Source: Sphingomonas aurantiaca (GTDB lineage: Bacteria; Pseudomonadota; Alphaproteobacteria; Sphingomonadales; Sphingomonadaceae). From it: DNA of 64,000 bases. Shown here piece after piece: positions 52,505 through 61,847 of this stretch. The stretch spans positions 186,001-250,000 of the forward strand of contig NZ_QAOG01000001.1 in assembly GCF_003050705.1 (NCBI RefSeq), written 5' to 3'. Position 1 is the first letter of the stretch. The number at the start of each line of letters is the position of its first letter. The position numbers and the translations under genes are program-made. Under the pieces are notes generated by a model that ran no database searches, had not been told where the DNA came from, and worked only from the letters and a program-made list of their open reading frames with translations.

Positions 52505-53413
52505 TCACTCGTGCGTGCGGCCGAAATCCTGGACGTCGTCGTCCTGGCCCTGTTCGACGATGCTCCGGCGGATCGCGCGGGTCCGCGTGAAGAGGTCGAA
52601 CAGCGCGTCCCCGTCGCCCCAGCGGATCGCGCGCTGGAGCTGGCTCAGATCCTCCGAGAAGCGCTGGAGCATTTCCAGCACCGCCTCGCGGTTGTTGAGG
52701 AAGATGTCGCGCCACATCGTCGGGTCCGACGCCGCGATCCGCGTGAAATCGCGAAAGCCGCCCGCGGAATATTTGATGACCTCCGACTGAGTCACCTCCT
52801 CGAGGTCACCCGCGGTGCCGACGATCGTGTAGGCGATCAGATGCGGCAAATGGCTGGTGACGGCGAGGACGCGGTCGTGATGCTCGGGCGCCATCGTCTC
52901 GACCTGCGCGCCGAGCCGGCGCCAGAATTCGGCGACGCGCTCGACCGCGACCGCATCCGCGCCTTCGGGGGGCGTGACGATGCACCAGCGGTGGCGAAAC
53001 AGCGTCGCAAAGCCCGCTTCGGGGCCGCTCCGTTCGGTACCGGCGACCGGATGCGCCGGGATCACCGTCGCGCCCGGCAGCGCGTCGGTCAGCGCGCGGA
53101 CGATCTCGGCCTTGCAACTGCCGACGTCGCTGACGATCGCATCCGTTGGCAGTTCGGCCACGAACTCGCGCGCGACGTCGCCCATGATGCCGACCGGCAC
53201 GCAGAGGATCACGAGGTCCGCGTCGATCACCGCGGCCCCCGCCGAGTCCGCGACGTCGTCGCAGAACTGCAACCGGTCCGCGGCTTCACGCACGCCCGCA
53301 TCGGCGTCGTAGCCGGTGACGCGGACCGTCGGCATCGTTTCCTGCACCGCGCGCGCCACCGACGAGCCGATCAGCCCCAGCCCGATGATCGTGACGCGCG
53401 CGAACGGCAGCAT
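52505..53413 (-). CDS. tyrA: Prephenate/arogenate dehydrogenase
   Basis: Converts prephenate (or arogenate) toward tyrosine. 302 residues. NAD-binding I-I-G-L-G-L-I-G-S-S is at ~9-18. Catalytic His is in A-H-P-V-A-G-T-E-x-S-G, and H-H-D-R-V-L-A-V-T-S-H-L-P-H is the second signature. There is no ACT or chorismate mutase domain. The ATG shares one base with the hisC stop (TGATG). A HisC-type aminotransferase beside it may supply the aromatic transamination step. Confidence 0.94.
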   Translation of the reverse strand: MLPFARVTIIGLGLIGSSVARAVQETMPTVRVTGYDADAGVREAADRLQFCDDVADSAGAAVIDADLVILCVPVGIMGDVAREFVAELPTDAIVSDVGSCKAEIVRALTDALPGATVIPAHPVAGTERSGPEAGFATLFRHRWCIVTPPEGADAVAVERVAEFWRRLGAQVETMAPEHHDRVLAVTSHLPHLIAYTIVGTAGDLEEVTQSEVIKYSAGGFRDFTRIAASDPTMWRDIFLNNREAVLEMLQRFSEDLSQLQRAIRWGDGDALFDLFTRTRAIRRSIVEQGQDDDVQDFGRTHE

Positions 53414-54522
53414 CAGGCCCGCTCGACCAGGTCGCGCAGCGCCGCGGTGACGCCGCGCGTCTCCTCTTCGGTGCCGATCGTGATGCGCAGCGCGTTGGGC
53501 AGCCCCTGGCTTGGCAGCCAGCGGACGATGTACCCCGCCTCCATCAGCCCGTGATAGGCGGCGTCGGCGGTCAGGTTGCCCTCGAACAGCACCAGCACGA
53601 AGTTCGCCTTCGACGGCACGCAGCGCAGCCCCGCATTGCCCATCTGGCCGATCTGCTCGACGAACCAGCCGCGCCACGTGTCGTTGTGCGCGCGGGTCGC
53701 ATCGACGAAGCCGGTGTCGGCGAGCGCGGCGACCGCGGCGGCCTGGCCGGCGGTGGTCACGTTGAACGGCGCGCGAATGCGGTGCATCGCGTCGATGATC
53801 GGCGCGCAGGCATAGCCCCAGCCGATCCGCTCGGCGGCCAGCCCGTGGATCTTCGAGAAGGTCCGCGTGACGAGCACGTTTGCCTCGGTCATCGCCAGCG
53901 CGAGCCCCGCATCGTCCTCCTCGGGCGACAGATATTCGGCATAGGCCTGATCGATCACCAGCAGCACCGACCGCGGCAGCCCGGCATGCAGCCGCGCGAT
54001 TTCCGCGCGCGGCGTGAACGTGCCGGTCGGGTTGTTCGGGTTGGCGACGAACACGACGCGGGTGCGCTCGGTGACCGCGGCCAGGATCGCATCGACGTCG
54101 GTCGCATAGTCGCGGTCGTCGACGATGACGGGCTCGGCGCCGACGCGGCGCGTCGCGATCTCGTACACCGCGAAACCATAGCGGACATGGATGATCTCGT
54201 CGCCGGGGCCCGCATAGGCGCCCGCGACGAGATGCAGGATCTCGTCGGAGCCGGTGCCGTAGATGACGCGCGCCGGATCGAGGTCGTACTGCGCCGCCAA
54301 CGCCTCGCGCAATTCGACCGCGCCCGCATCGGGATAGCGTTCGAGCGTCCGGTCGGCGCCGTCGAACGCGGCCTTCGCGGCGGGGCTGGTGCCGAGCGGA
54401 TTCTCGTTCGACGACAGCTTGATCACCTTGCGGCCATCGTCGGTCGTCGAGCGGCCGGGCGTGTACGGCGCGATCCCCATGATCCAGGGCTTCGGCGCGG
54501 GTGCGGGCATGATGTTTGTCAT
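53413..54522 (-). CDS. hisC: Histidinol-phosphate aminotransferase family
   Basis: PLP aminotransferase, fold type I, 369 residues. P-Y-T-P-G-R and L-S-S-N-E-N-P-L-G are at the N-terminus, Y-P-D-A-G follows, N-P-N-N-P-T-G-T-F is the substrate loop, and the PLP Lys224 is in T-F-S-K-I-H-G-L. Co-transcription with tyrA and the absence of other his genes suggest it may mainly transaminate prephenate or phenylpyruvate-type acids (inference). Confidence 0.92.
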   Translation of the reverse strand: MTNIMPAPAPKPWIMGIAPYTPGRSTTDDGRKVIKLSSNENPLGTSPAAKAAFDGADRTLERYPDAGAVELREALAAQYDLDPARVIYGTGSDEILHLVAGAYAGPGDEIIHVRYGFAVYEIATRRVGAEPVIVDDRDYATDVDAILAAVTERTRVVFVANPNNPTGTFTPRAEIARLHAGLPRSVLLVIDQAYAEYLSPEEDDAGLALAMTEANVLVTRTFSKIHGLAAERIGWGYACAPIIDAMHRIRAPFNVTTAGQAAAVAALADTGFVDATRAHNDTWRGWFVEQIGQMGNAGLRCVPSKANFVLVLFEGNLTADAAYHGLMEAGYIVRWLPSQGLPNALRITIGTEEETRGVTAALRDLVERA

Positions 54523-54671
54523 GGCCGCGGGGCATAGCGGGCACGGTGCCGCGGTGGCAAATGCTTGTGTGTCCCGGTGGCCTCGCGGACGCGAGGTTTC
54601 GCTCCCGTCATCCTCTCTCCACGGGGAGGATCGCGGATCTGGACGCCGCGCTGGTGTGACAGCCGCCGCTT

Positions 54672-55826
54672 ATGGTAGCGCGCGGCATGCTCGATCCTGC
54701 GACCATCGACCCCGTGACCGACCGCCGCTTCGGCCTCGCGCGCCGCGTCACTTTGCCGGGGCCGCTCAGGCTCGATGGCGGCGTGCTGCTGTCGCCGGTC
54801 GATATCGCGTACGAGACCTATGGCACGCTGAACGCCGACGCCTCGAACGCGATCCTGATCTGCCACGCGCTGACCGGCGACCAGCACGTCGCCTCGAACC
54901 ACCCGCGCACCGGCAAGCCCGGCTGGTGGACGCGCATGGTCGGCGAGGGCAAGCCGATCGACCCCGCGCGCCATTTCGTCGTCTGCGCCAACGTGCTCGG
55001 CAGCTGCATGGGCTCGTCCGGCCCCGCGACGGTCAACCCGGCGACCGGGCGGCCCTGGGCGATGGCGTTTCCGGTCATCACGATCCGCGACATGGTCCGC
55101 GCGCAAGCCATGCTGCTCGATCATCTCGGCGTCGGCGTGCTCCACGCGGTCGTCGGCGGATCGATGGGCGGCATGCAGGCGCTGAGCTGGCCCGCGACTT
55201 TCCCCGAGCGCGTGAAGGCGTGCGTCGTGATCGCCTCGACCGCGCGCCACACCGCGCAGAACATCGCCTTCCACGAGGTCGGGCGCCAGGCGGTGATGGC
55301 CGATCCCAATTGGCGCGGCGGTGACTATCACGACGATTCGGCGCCGACCGCGGGGCTCGCGGTCGCGCGGATGGCGGCGCACATCACCTATCTGTCCGAA
55401 GCCGGCCTGACCGAGAAATTCGGCCGCCGCCTCCAGGCGCGCGACGCGAAATCGTTCGGGTTCGATGCCGATTTCCAGGTCGAGAGCTATCTGCGCCACC
55501 AGGGCCTCGCCTTCACCGACCGGTTCGATGCGAACTCGTACCTCTACATCACGCGCGCGATGGATTATTTCGATCTCGCCGAGGAGCATGGCGGGCTGCT
55601 CGCCAACGCCTTCCGCGCGACCAGATCGCGGTTCTGCCTCGTCAGCTTCGACACCGATTGGCTCTATCCGACGGCGGAGTCGCGTGCGATCGTCCAGGCG
55701 CTCAACGCCGCCGGCGCGCCGGTCAGCTTCGTCGAACTGTCTAGCCCGTATGGCCACGACGCATTCCTGCTCGAGGCGCCCGATCTCAACCGGGTCGTCG
55801 ACGGATTTCTAAGGGCGGGGCGATGA
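54672..55826 (+). CDS. metX: Homoserine O-acyltransferase MetX
   Basis: Activates homoserine for methionine synthesis. 384 residues, alpha/beta hydrolase. Nucleophile Ser164 in [10 protein letters not shown], catalytic His in Y-G-H-D-A-F-L, Asp in [14 protein letters not shown] and [12 protein letters not shown] are hallmarks. With metW in the operon it may use succinyl-CoA, as in other MetX-MetW pairs. Start ATG 54672 or 54687. The upstream 149 bases show small hairpins but no convincing SAM riboswitch. Confidence 0.95.
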   Translation: MVARGMLDPATIDPVTDRRFGLARRVTLPGPLRLDGGVLLSPVDIAYETYGTLNADASNAILICHALTGDQHVASNHPRTGKPGWWTRMVGEGKPIDPARHFVVCANVLGSCMGSSGPATVNPATGRPWAMAFPVITIRDMVRAQAMLLDHLGVGVLHAVVGGSMGGMQALSWPATFPERVKACVVIASTARHTAQNIAFHEVGRQAVMADPNWRGGDYHDDSAPTAGLAVARMAAHITYLSEAGLTEKFGRRLQARDAKSFGFDADFQVESYLRHQGLAFTDRFDANSYLYITRAMDYFDLAEEHGGLLANAFRATRSRFCLVSFDTDWLYPTAESRAIVQALNAAGAPVSFVELSSPYGHDAFLLEAPDLNRVVDGFLRAGR

Positions 55827-56257
55827 CCATCATCCTTTCGGACGACGCGAGCCGGTTGCAGATCGACCGCATCCACGGGTGGCTGGCGAGCAGCTACTGG
55901 TCGCCGGGGATCGAGCGCGCGCTCGTCGAACGCGCGATCGCCGGATCGCACTGCCTCGGCGCGTACCGCGACGACGAACAGGTCGCCTTCGCGCGGATGA
56001 TCACCGATCATGCGACGTTTGCATGGCTGGCGGACGTCTGGGTTGAGGAATCGGTGCGCGGGCAGGGGCTGGGGCGGCGGATGGTCGGCTGGTTCCTCGA
56101 TCATCCGTTATTTGCCGGGCTGCGGCGGATCGGGCTCGTCACCGCGGATGCGCACGGCGTCTATGCGGGGCTCGGCTTCCACCCGCTGGTCCGCGCCGAT
56201 CGCTATATGGAGCGCCTCGCCCCCGGGCTTGCCGATCAGTTACGGACCGCACCATGA
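55823..56257 (+). CDS. GNAT N-acetyltransferase inserted between metX and metW
   Basis: 144 residues. The acetyl-CoA loop [11 protein letters not shown] is motif A, and [10 protein letters not shown] is motif B. Substrate unknown. Both junctions are 4-base ATGA overlaps with metX and metW, so its expression is tied to methionine synthesis. metX and metW are usually adjacent, so this is a lineage-specific arrangement (inference). Confidence 0.87.
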   Translation: MTIILSDDASRLQIDRIHGWLASSYWSPGIERALVERAIAGSHCLGAYRDDEQVAFARMITDHATFAWLADVWVEESVRGQGLGRRMVGWFLDHPLFAGLRRIGLVTADAHGVYAGLGFHPLVRADRYMERLAPGLADQLRTAP

Positions 56258-56841
56258 CGTTACGCACCGATCTCGCCGTCATCGCCGAGCATGTCGCGCA
56301 GGGCAGCCGCGTGCTCGATATCGGCTGTGGCGACGGCGCGCTGATGGCGGCGCTGCGCGACACGCGCGGCGTCGACGCGCGCGGGCTGGAGCTCGACGCG
56401 CGTAACGTCGCCTCCGCGGTCGCCCGCGGGCTGTCGGTGATCCAGGGCGATGCGGACATCGATCTGGCGGGCTATCCCGATGCGAGCTTCGACTATGCGA
56501 TCCTCAGCCAGACGCTGCAGACCGCACGCGCGCCCGATCTGGTGCTCGATCATCTGCTGCGGATCGGACGGCGCGCGTTCGTCAGCTTCCCCAATTTCGC
56601 GCAGTGGCGAGTCCGGCTGTCGCTGCTGTGGGGGGGCCGGATGCCGGTGACGCGGCAATTGCCCGAAAGCTGGTACGACACGCCCAATATCCACCACGTC
56701 ACGATCGACGATTTCCGCAGCTTCGTGAAGGCGCGCGGCATCATCGTCGAGGACGCGTGGTTCCTGTCGGGCGAGACGCGCACCGGCGCGGGCACCGCCA
56801 ATCTTCTGGCCGAGCACGCCGTCTTCCTGCTGCGGCGGTGA
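56254..56841 (+). CDS. metW: Methionine biosynthesis protein MetW
   Basis: 195 residues, methyltransferase-like fold. V-L-D-I-G-C-G-D-G-A-L is the SAM loop. D-Y-A-I-L-S-Q-T-L-Q, S-F-P-N-F-A-Q-W-R and P-E-S-W-Y-D-T-P-N-I-H are MetW signatures. MetW forms a complex with MetX and is needed for its activity in several proteobacteria. It overlaps the GNAT gene by 4 bases. Confidence 0.94.
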   Translation: MTLRTDLAVIAEHVAQGSRVLDIGCGDGALMAALRDTRGVDARGLELDARNVASAVARGLSVIQGDADIDLAGYPDASFDYAILSQTLQTARAPDLVLDHLLRIGRRAFVSFPNFAQWRVRLSLLWGGRMPVTRQLPESWYDTPNIHHVTIDDFRSFVKARGIIVEDAWFLSGETRTGAGTANLLAEHAVFLLRR

Positions 56842-56903
56842 AACCGCTGCGGCAAAAATGTAACACGCCGCCGGTAAATACTGACTTATGTTAAGATTGA
56901 CAG

Positions 56904-56928
56904 GGAACTCATCGGTTAGCGACTGGTT
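56904..56928 (+). promoter_or_regulatory. EcfG-like promoter upstream of the response regulator
   Basis: GGAAC (56904-56908), 16 bases, GGTT (56925-56928). The alphaproteobacterial general-stress sigma EcfG prefers GGAAC-N16/17-CGTT. The match lacks one -10 base. Transcription would begin almost at the ATG (56938), fitting the absence of a visible SD (leaderless mRNA). Tentative. Confidence 0.35.
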
Positions 56929-56937
56929 ACCTCGCCG

Positions 56938-57318
56938 ATGACCAACACCGCCCTCATTGTCGAAGACGAGATTTTCGTCGCACTCGACCTCGAGAGAATC
57001 CTCACCGACGCCGGGTACGACGTCGCGGGAATTGCGGCTGACCGCGAGAGCGCGATCGCGGCGGCGCCCGGGTGCAGCTTCGCCTTTGTCGATATCAATC
57101 TGCGCGACGGACCCACCGGTCCTGAAATCGCCAGGCGGATGGCGGCGGATTACGGCGTCAAAGTCGTGTTCGTGACGGCCAACCCCTCGCAGATCGGGGA
57201 TGCGGAATGCCTTGGCTATATCCGCAAGCCGTTCAGCGATGCCGCGATACTCGCCGCCGCCGCGCTCGCCTGCGACGAGGAGAGCGTCGTCCATGACGAC
57301 GTCATCCGCATCCTCTAA
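56938..57318 (+). CDS. Single-domain response regulator
   Basis: 126 residues, receiver domain only. Acidic pocket E9-D10, phospho-acceptor Asp52 in F-V-D-I-N-L, switch Thr80 (F-V-T-A-N) and Lys97 (R-K-P-F-S). No output domain, so it relays phosphate or acts by binding a partner. It is convergent with the HWE kinase, stops overlapping by 3 bases (CTAA), which makes that kinase a likely partner. Confidence 0.92.
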   Translation: MTNTALIVEDEIFVALDLERILTDAGYDVAGIAADRESAIAAAPGCSFAFVDINLRDGPTGPEIARRMAADYGVKVVFVTANPSQIGDAECLGYIRKPFSDAAILAAAALACDEESVVHDDVIRIL

Positions 57319-58847
57319 CGGCTGAACGCCGCCTTCGGGATATCCAGCGCGACGGTCAGGCCCGACCCGTTCCACCGACGCTCGATCGTGCCGCCAAGCT
57401 GCCGCACCGCGCTCATTTCGATGAGCTGCGTGCCGAAACCGGCGGGCGTCGTCGGTTCGGTCACGACCGGCCCACCCTCCTCGCACCAGGTCAGCGTCAC
57501 GGTGGCGTCGTTCGCGGCCACGGTGATCCGTACCCTGCCGAGTTCGGTGGCGAGCCCGCCATATTTGGTCGCGTTGGTCGCCAGCTCGTGGAACAGCAAG
57601 GCGAGCGGCGTGGCCGAGCGATCGTCGATCGTCACATCGTCGCCCGATACCGTCACGCGCCGGCCATCGACACGCTGATAGGGCTCGAACAGCTCTTCGA
57701 GCAGCCCGTGCAGGCTGTTCTGCGCAGCGGTGGGACGCGAGTTCGCGCTGTGCGGCCGGACGAAGTCGTGCGCCCGGCCCAGCGCGGTGATGCGGTGGCG
57801 CAGGTCGGTCGCGATCGGTGCGAATTCGGGCTTCCCGCGCGCGGCGAACGCGATCAGCCCGGCGATCACCGCGAAGATGTTCTTGATGCGGTGGCTCAGC
57901 TCCTGGCTGATGACCTCGCGCTCTTCATAGGCGAGCTTCTGTTCGTGGATGTCGGTGCACGTCCCGAACCAGCGCAGGATCGCGCCGCTCTCGTCGCGGA
58001 CCGGCAGCGCGCGGCCCAGCACCCAGCGATAGGTCCCGTCGAAATGCCGCAACCGGTATTCGATCGCATAGGGCGCGCCGGTGTCGAGCGACTGGCGCCA
58101 GATCGACCATGCGCGATCCTGGTCTTCGGGGTGGAACATGCCGTTCCATCCCTCGCCGTCGGTGGTGCCCGCGGGCGCACCGGTAAACTCGTACCAGCGC
58201 GCGTTATAATAATCGTGGAAGCCGTCGGGCAGCGTCGACCACACCATCTGCGGCATGGTGTCGGCCAGCGTGCGGAACTTCAGGTCGCTCGCTTCCAGCG
58301 TGCGCCGCGCCTCGGTCTCGGCAAGGGCTTGCTCGCGTGCGGTGCGGCGATCGTCGAGCCGCCCCATCGCCGCCTTGGCGAGTAAGGTCAGCCCATCGCG
58401 CTGGAACCGCGTCAGCCCGTCGCGGGCGTCGGGCGCCAGCACGCACAGGGCCCCGAGCGGAACGCCTTCGCTCGAGACGAGCGGCGCACCGGCATAGAAG
58501 CGGACATACGGCGCGCCGGTCACCAGCGCGTTGTCGGTGAAGCGCGGATCGGTGCGCGCGTCGGGCACCTCCATCACGTCATGATGGTGCATCGCGTGCG
58601 CACAGAACGACATGCTGCGCGGCGTCTGTTCGAGATCGGTGCCGGTGCGCGAGAGGAACCGCTGATATTCCTCCTCGACGAGGCTCAGCAACGCAACCGG
58701 TGCGCCGCACAATTCGGCCGCGAACGACACGATGTCGTCCAGCTGGCCTTTGGCACGCGCACCGGCGATGTCGTAGGCCGAGATCACGCGGGAGCGCTCG
58801 GCCTCGTCGAACAAAGCGGTCGTTGGAACGGAATACGGCGTCGTCAC
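57315..58847 (-). CDS. HWE-family sensor histidine kinase with GAF and PAS domains
   Basis: 510 residues, no membrane helix, so cytosolic. GAF domain ~25-165 (V-A-L-L-S-L-V-E-E-E, C-A-H-A-M), PAS ~185-305 (F-R-T-L-A-D-T-M-P-Q-M-V-W, Y-E-F-T-G), phospho-acceptor His319 in E-L-S-H-R-I-K-N. The HWE-type ATPase has H-E-L-A-T-N-A-T-K-Y and W-C-E-E-G-G-P. These kinases serve light, redox and general-stress signalling in alphaproteobacteria. It starts 5 bases after ssb, so it may share that transcript. Confidence 0.92.
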   Translation of the reverse strand: MTTPYSVPTTALFDEAERSRVISAYDIAGARAKGQLDDIVSFAAELCGAPVALLSLVEEEYQRFLSRTGTDLEQTPRSMSFCAHAMHHHDVMEVPDARTDPRFTDNALVTGAPYVRFYAGAPLVSSEGVPLGALCVLAPDARDGLTRFQRDGLTLLAKAAMGRLDDRRTAREQALAETEARRTLEASDLKFRTLADTMPQMVWSTLPDGFHDYYNARWYEFTGAPAGTTDGEGWNGMFHPEDQDRAWSIWRQSLDTGAPYAIEYRLRHFDGTYRWVLGRALPVRDESGAILRWFGTCTDIHEQKLAYEEREVISQELSHRIKNIFAVIAGLIAFAARGKPEFAPIATDLRHRITALGRAHDFVRPHSANSRPTAAQNSLHGLLEELFEPYQRVDGRRVTVSGDDVTIDDRSATPLALLFHELATNATKYGGLATELGRVRITVAANDATVTLTWCEEGGPVVTEPTTPAGFGTQLIEMSAVRQLGGTIERRWNGSGLTVALDIPKAAFSR

Positions 58848-58852
58848 GGACC

Positions 58853-59443
58853 TTAGAACGGCACGTCGTCGTCGAGATCGTCCGAGAAGCCGCCGGTCTG
58901 GCCGAAGCTGCCGCCGCGCGCGCCGCCACCGCCGCCCGAGGGTGCGCTGCCGCCACGGCCGCCGCCGCCGTAACCGCCGCCGCCGCCCGACGAACCACCG
59001 CCGAAGTCGTTGCCGCCGCCACCACCGGCCCAGTCGTCGCCGCCGCCGCGGCTACCGCCGCCACCGCCGCCGCCGCCGCCCTGGCCGCCGTTCGGGCCGT
59101 CGAGCATCGTCAGCACGCTGTTGAAGCCCTGCAGCACGATCTCGGTCGAGTATTTGTCCTGGCCCTGCGCGTCCTGCCATTTGCGGGTCTGGAGCGCGCC
59201 CTCGATATAGACCTTGGAGCCCTTGCGCAGATACTTTTCCGCGACGTTGGCGAGGCCCTCGTTGAAGATGGCGACCGAATGCCATTCGGTCTTTTCCTTG
59301 CGCTCGCCCGACATCTTGTCCTTCCAGGACTCGGACGTCGCGATGCGCAGGTTGACGACCTTGCCGCCGTTCTGGAACGCCTTGCTTTCCGGATCGCGAC
59401 CCAGATTGCCGACGATGATGACCTTGTTGACGCTGCCTGCCAC
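58853..59443 (-). CDS. ssb: Single-stranded DNA-binding protein
   Basis: 196 residues. OB fold ~1-115 ([25 protein letters not shown]). Very Gly-rich linker ~118-180 coded by GCC/CCG-type repeats on the plus strand, and the acidic tip D-D-D-V-P-F that recruits repair and replication partners. The linker is longer and more Gly-pure than in E. coli SSB. The kinase gene follows 5 bases later. Confidence 0.96.
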   Translation of the reverse strand: MAGSVNKVIIVGNLGRDPESKAFQNGGKVVNLRIATSESWKDKMSGERKEKTEWHSVAIFNEGLANVAEKYLRKGSKVYIEGALQTRKWQDAQGQDKYSTEIVLQGFNSVLTMLDGPNGGQGGGGGGGGGSRGGGDDWAGGGGGNDFGGGSSGGGGGYGGGGRGGSAPSGGGGGARGGSFGQTGGFSDDLDDDVPF

Positions 59444-59505
59444 GAACCCAGGACTCCACTAGTAAGGTTTGATTGCTCCAACGAGCATGAACGCATAGAA
59501 GGTAA

Positions 59506-59582
59506 CGGCGTAGGACCTGGGTGCAAATTACCCGATGGATTGGGTGATCGCTTCTGGGGAGAAGGACCAGGACCTACGCCTT
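59506..59582. repeat. Imperfect inverted repeat between ssb and feoB
   Basis: GGCGTAGGACCTGG (~59508-59521) and CCAGGACCTACGCC (~59568-59581) are near-complementary arms around ~46 bases. It lies in the 170-base gap between the ssb start and the feoB stop, so it could end feoB or be part of the ssb promoter region. Confidence 0.6.
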
Positions 59583-59613
59583 GAACGGATTTGGACTCCG
59601 CTCAGTGCATCAC

Positions 59614-61488
59614 CTACAAACCAGCGGCTACCGCTAACCAGTATGTGATACCGGCCATGATGTACGCGGCGGCGAACAAATAGCCAACCATGAACGCCGG
59701 CCATTTCCACCCGTTTGTCTCGCGGCGGGTGACGGCGATCGTCGAAATGCACTGCGGCGCGAACACGAACCACATCAGGAAGGCGAGCGCGGTGGGCAGG
59801 CTCCAGCGGCCGCGGAGGTTCTCGACCATCGCCTTGCCGCCCTGGTTGCTGTCGGGATCGTCGATCGCATAGACCGTGCCGATCGCCGCGACCGCGACCT
59901 CGCGCGCGGCCATCGCCGGGATCAACGCCAGCACGATGTCGCGATTGAAACCGATCGGTGCGAACACGGGGGCGATGCCGTTGGCGATCCGGCCGGCGAT
60001 CGAATAATCGACCGCGGAGATCTTCGGCGCACCCGCGGGCTGTTCAGGCGGCTTGGGGAAGCTCAGCAGCACCCACAGGATGATCGTCGAGGTCAGGATG
60101 ATGCCGCCCGCGCGCTTCAGGAAGATCTGCGCGCGGCTCCACAGCCCGATGCCGACGTCGCGCCACTGCGGCCATTGGTATTTGGGCATCTCCATCATGA
60201 AGCCCGACGACACGCCCTTGGTGACCGTCCGGCGCAGCACCAGTGCGGCGACGAACGCGCCGACGATCCCCATCACGTAGAGCCCGAGCATCACCAGCCC
60301 CTGCAACCCGACGAAGGGGAGGACCTGCGTGTTGGGAATGAACGCGCCGATGATCAGCGTGTAGACGGGCAGCCGCGCGGAGCACGTCATCAGCGGCGCG
60401 ATCAGGATCGTCGTCAGCCGGTCCTTCTCGTCGTCGATCGTCCGAGTCGCCATGATGCCGGGGATCGCGCAGGCAAAGCTCGACAGCAGCGGGATGAACG
60501 CACGCCCCGACAGCCCGACGCTCGCCATCACGCGGTCCATCAGGAACGCCGCGCGGACCATGTAGCCGCTCGCCTCGAGCACGAGGATGAAGAGGAACAG
60601 GATCAGGATCTGCGGCAGGAACACGATCACCGCGCCGACCCCCGCGATCACGCCGTCGACCAGCAGCGAGCGGAGCAGCGACGGGGCGAGTTCGGCCGTC
60701 AGGAACGCCTGCAACGCGGTGAACCCTGCGTCGATCGCGTCCATGAACGGCTGTGCCCAGCTGAACACCGCCTGGAACATCAAGAACATGATCGCGAGCA
60801 GCAGGATCGGCCCGGCGACGGGGTGCAGCGCGACCGCGTCTAGCATGTGCGTCCAGCGGCGGACGGTCGTTTCTGATACGGTCGCGGCGGTTGCGATCTG
60901 GCGCGCGCGGCGCTGGAGCGTGACGATGTCGTCCTGCACGCTGCCGTCGGACTTGCGCAGCCGCATCGGGCCGTTGATGACGATGCCGGAGAGCGCGGCC
61001 TTGAGTTCGTCGAGGCCCCGTTTGCGCACCGCGACGGTCGGGATCACGCGCACGCCAAGTTCGCGTTCGAGCACCTTGGGATCGAGCTTCAGGCCGTCGC
61101 GCTCCGCGAGATCGACCATGTTGAGCGCGACCACCACCGGCAGGCCGAGCGCGATCAGTTGGAGCGTGAAGCGCAGGTGATTGTCGAGATTGGCGGCGTC
61201 GACGACGACGACCAGTGCGTCGGGCAGGCGCTCGCCATCCTGCGTGCCCGTGACGACGTCGCGCGTGACGCGCTCGTCGGGGGAGGAGGGCTCGAGGCTG
61301 TACGCGCCGGGCAGGTCGACCAGTTCGACCGGCCGCCCGTCGTCGAGCATCAGCCGCCCGACCTTGCGTTCGACCGTGACGCCCGGATAATTGCCGACCT
61401 TCTGCCGCGCACCCGTCAGCGCGTTGAACAGCGCACTCTTGCCGGCGTTGGGATTGCCGACCAGCGCGACCAGCGGTGCTGCGTTCAT
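59614..61488 (-). CDS. feoB: Ferrous iron transporter FeoB
   Basis: 624 residues. N-terminal G-protein domain: G1 G-N-P-N-A-G-K-S-A-L-F, G2 N-Y-P-G-V-T-V-E, G3 D-L-P-G-A-Y-S-L and N-M-V-D as G4. The Gate motifs include F-A-C-A-I-P-G-I-M-A-T-R and C-S-A-R-L-P-V-Y, with the rest in ~8 membrane helices. It imports Fe(II) across the inner membrane. No FeoC-like extension. It follows feoA by 9 bases. Confidence 0.96.
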   Translation of the reverse strand: MNAAPLVALVGNPNAGKSALFNALTGARQKVGNYPGVTVERKVGRLMLDDGRPVELVDLPGAYSLEPSSPDERVTRDVVTGTQDGERLPDALVVVVDAANLDNHLRFTLQLIALGLPVVVALNMVDLAERDGLKLDPKVLERELGVRVIPTVAVRKRGLDELKAALSGIVINGPMRLRKSDGSVQDDIVTLQRRARQIATAATVSETTVRRWTHMLDAVALHPVAGPILLLAIMFLMFQAVFSWAQPFMDAIDAGFTALQAFLTAELAPSLLRSLLVDGVIAGVGAVIVFLPQILILFLFILVLEASGYMVRAAFLMDRVMASVGLSGRAFIPLLSSFACAIPGIMATRTIDDEKDRLTTILIAPLMTCSARLPVYTLIIGAFIPNTQVLPFVGLQGLVMLGLYVMGIVGAFVAALVLRRTVTKGVSSGFMMEMPKYQWPQWRDVGIGLWSRAQIFLKRAGGIILTSTIILWVLLSFPKPPEQPAGAPKISAVDYSIAGRIANGIAPVFAPIGFNRDIVLALIPAMAAREVAVAAIGTVYAIDDPDSNQGGKAMVENLRGRWSLPTALAFLMWFVFAPQCISTIAVTRRETNGWKWPAFMVGYLFAAAYIMAGITYWLAVAAGL

Positions 61489-61497
61489 TCTAAAGGA

Positions 61498-61773
61498 TTA
61501 TTCGGCCGCGGCAGGCATCGGAGAGACCTGGATCGCGCCCGCGACGGCGCGACGCAGCGCGACGGTCATGCGGCCGATCCGGCAGGCGATCGGGCCCTGG
61601 CCCAGCGTCGCGCGGTGCAGCACCTCGACATCGACACCCTCGTCGAAACCGAGTTCGCGCAGGCGGCGCGCCTCGGGCCCTGCGAGTCGCGCCCATTCGA
61701 TGGCGGCGACAATCGCATGCTGCTTGCGCGGCAGGGTTTCGAGGCTGACGGATCGATCGGGGCGCATGTCCAT
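61498..61773 (-). CDS. feoA: Ferrous iron transport protein FeoA
   Basis: 91 residues, SH3-like fold. R-R-L-R-E-L-G-F-D-E-G-V-D-V-E-V-L is the FeoA core, with Q-G-P-I-A-C-R-I-G and M-T-V-A-L-R-R. It modulates FeoB. A Fur-like palindrome lies just upstream of the ATG. A second ATG two codons later could also serve. Confidence 0.88.
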   Translation of the reverse strand: MDMRPDRSVSLETLPRKQHAIVAAIEWARLAGPEARRLRELGFDEGVDVEVLHRATLGQGPIACRIGRMTVALRRAVAGAIQVSPMPAAAE

Positions 61774-61776
61774 GAT

Positions 61777-61795
61777 GCGAGTGATTATCAGTAAC
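61777..61795 (-). promoter_or_regulatory. Fur-box-like palindrome before feoA
   Basis: The core TGATTATCA with flanks AG...GT reads GCGAGTGATTATCAGTAACGC on the plus strand, close to the alphaproteobacterial Fur core (AATGATTATCATT). It is centred ~13 bases upstream of the feoA start, where a repressor could block transcription or ribosome entry. Confidence 0.55.
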
Positions 61796-61847
61796 GCTCG
61801 GGGAAGGGAAGCCCTAACCGCCGCTGGTTACCATCGCCTCGCCGTCC

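Noticed and set aside
52505..54544. A continuous minus-strand frame covering both tyrA and part of hisC, as if fused
   Set aside because: hisC is read in another frame with intact motifs. The upstream part of the long frame is Arg-rich shadow translation; tyrA starts at 53413.
54523..54671. SAM-II type riboswitch before metX
   Set aside because: Short hairpins are present, but the conserved pseudoknot sequence could not be matched by eye. A covariance scan would be decisive.
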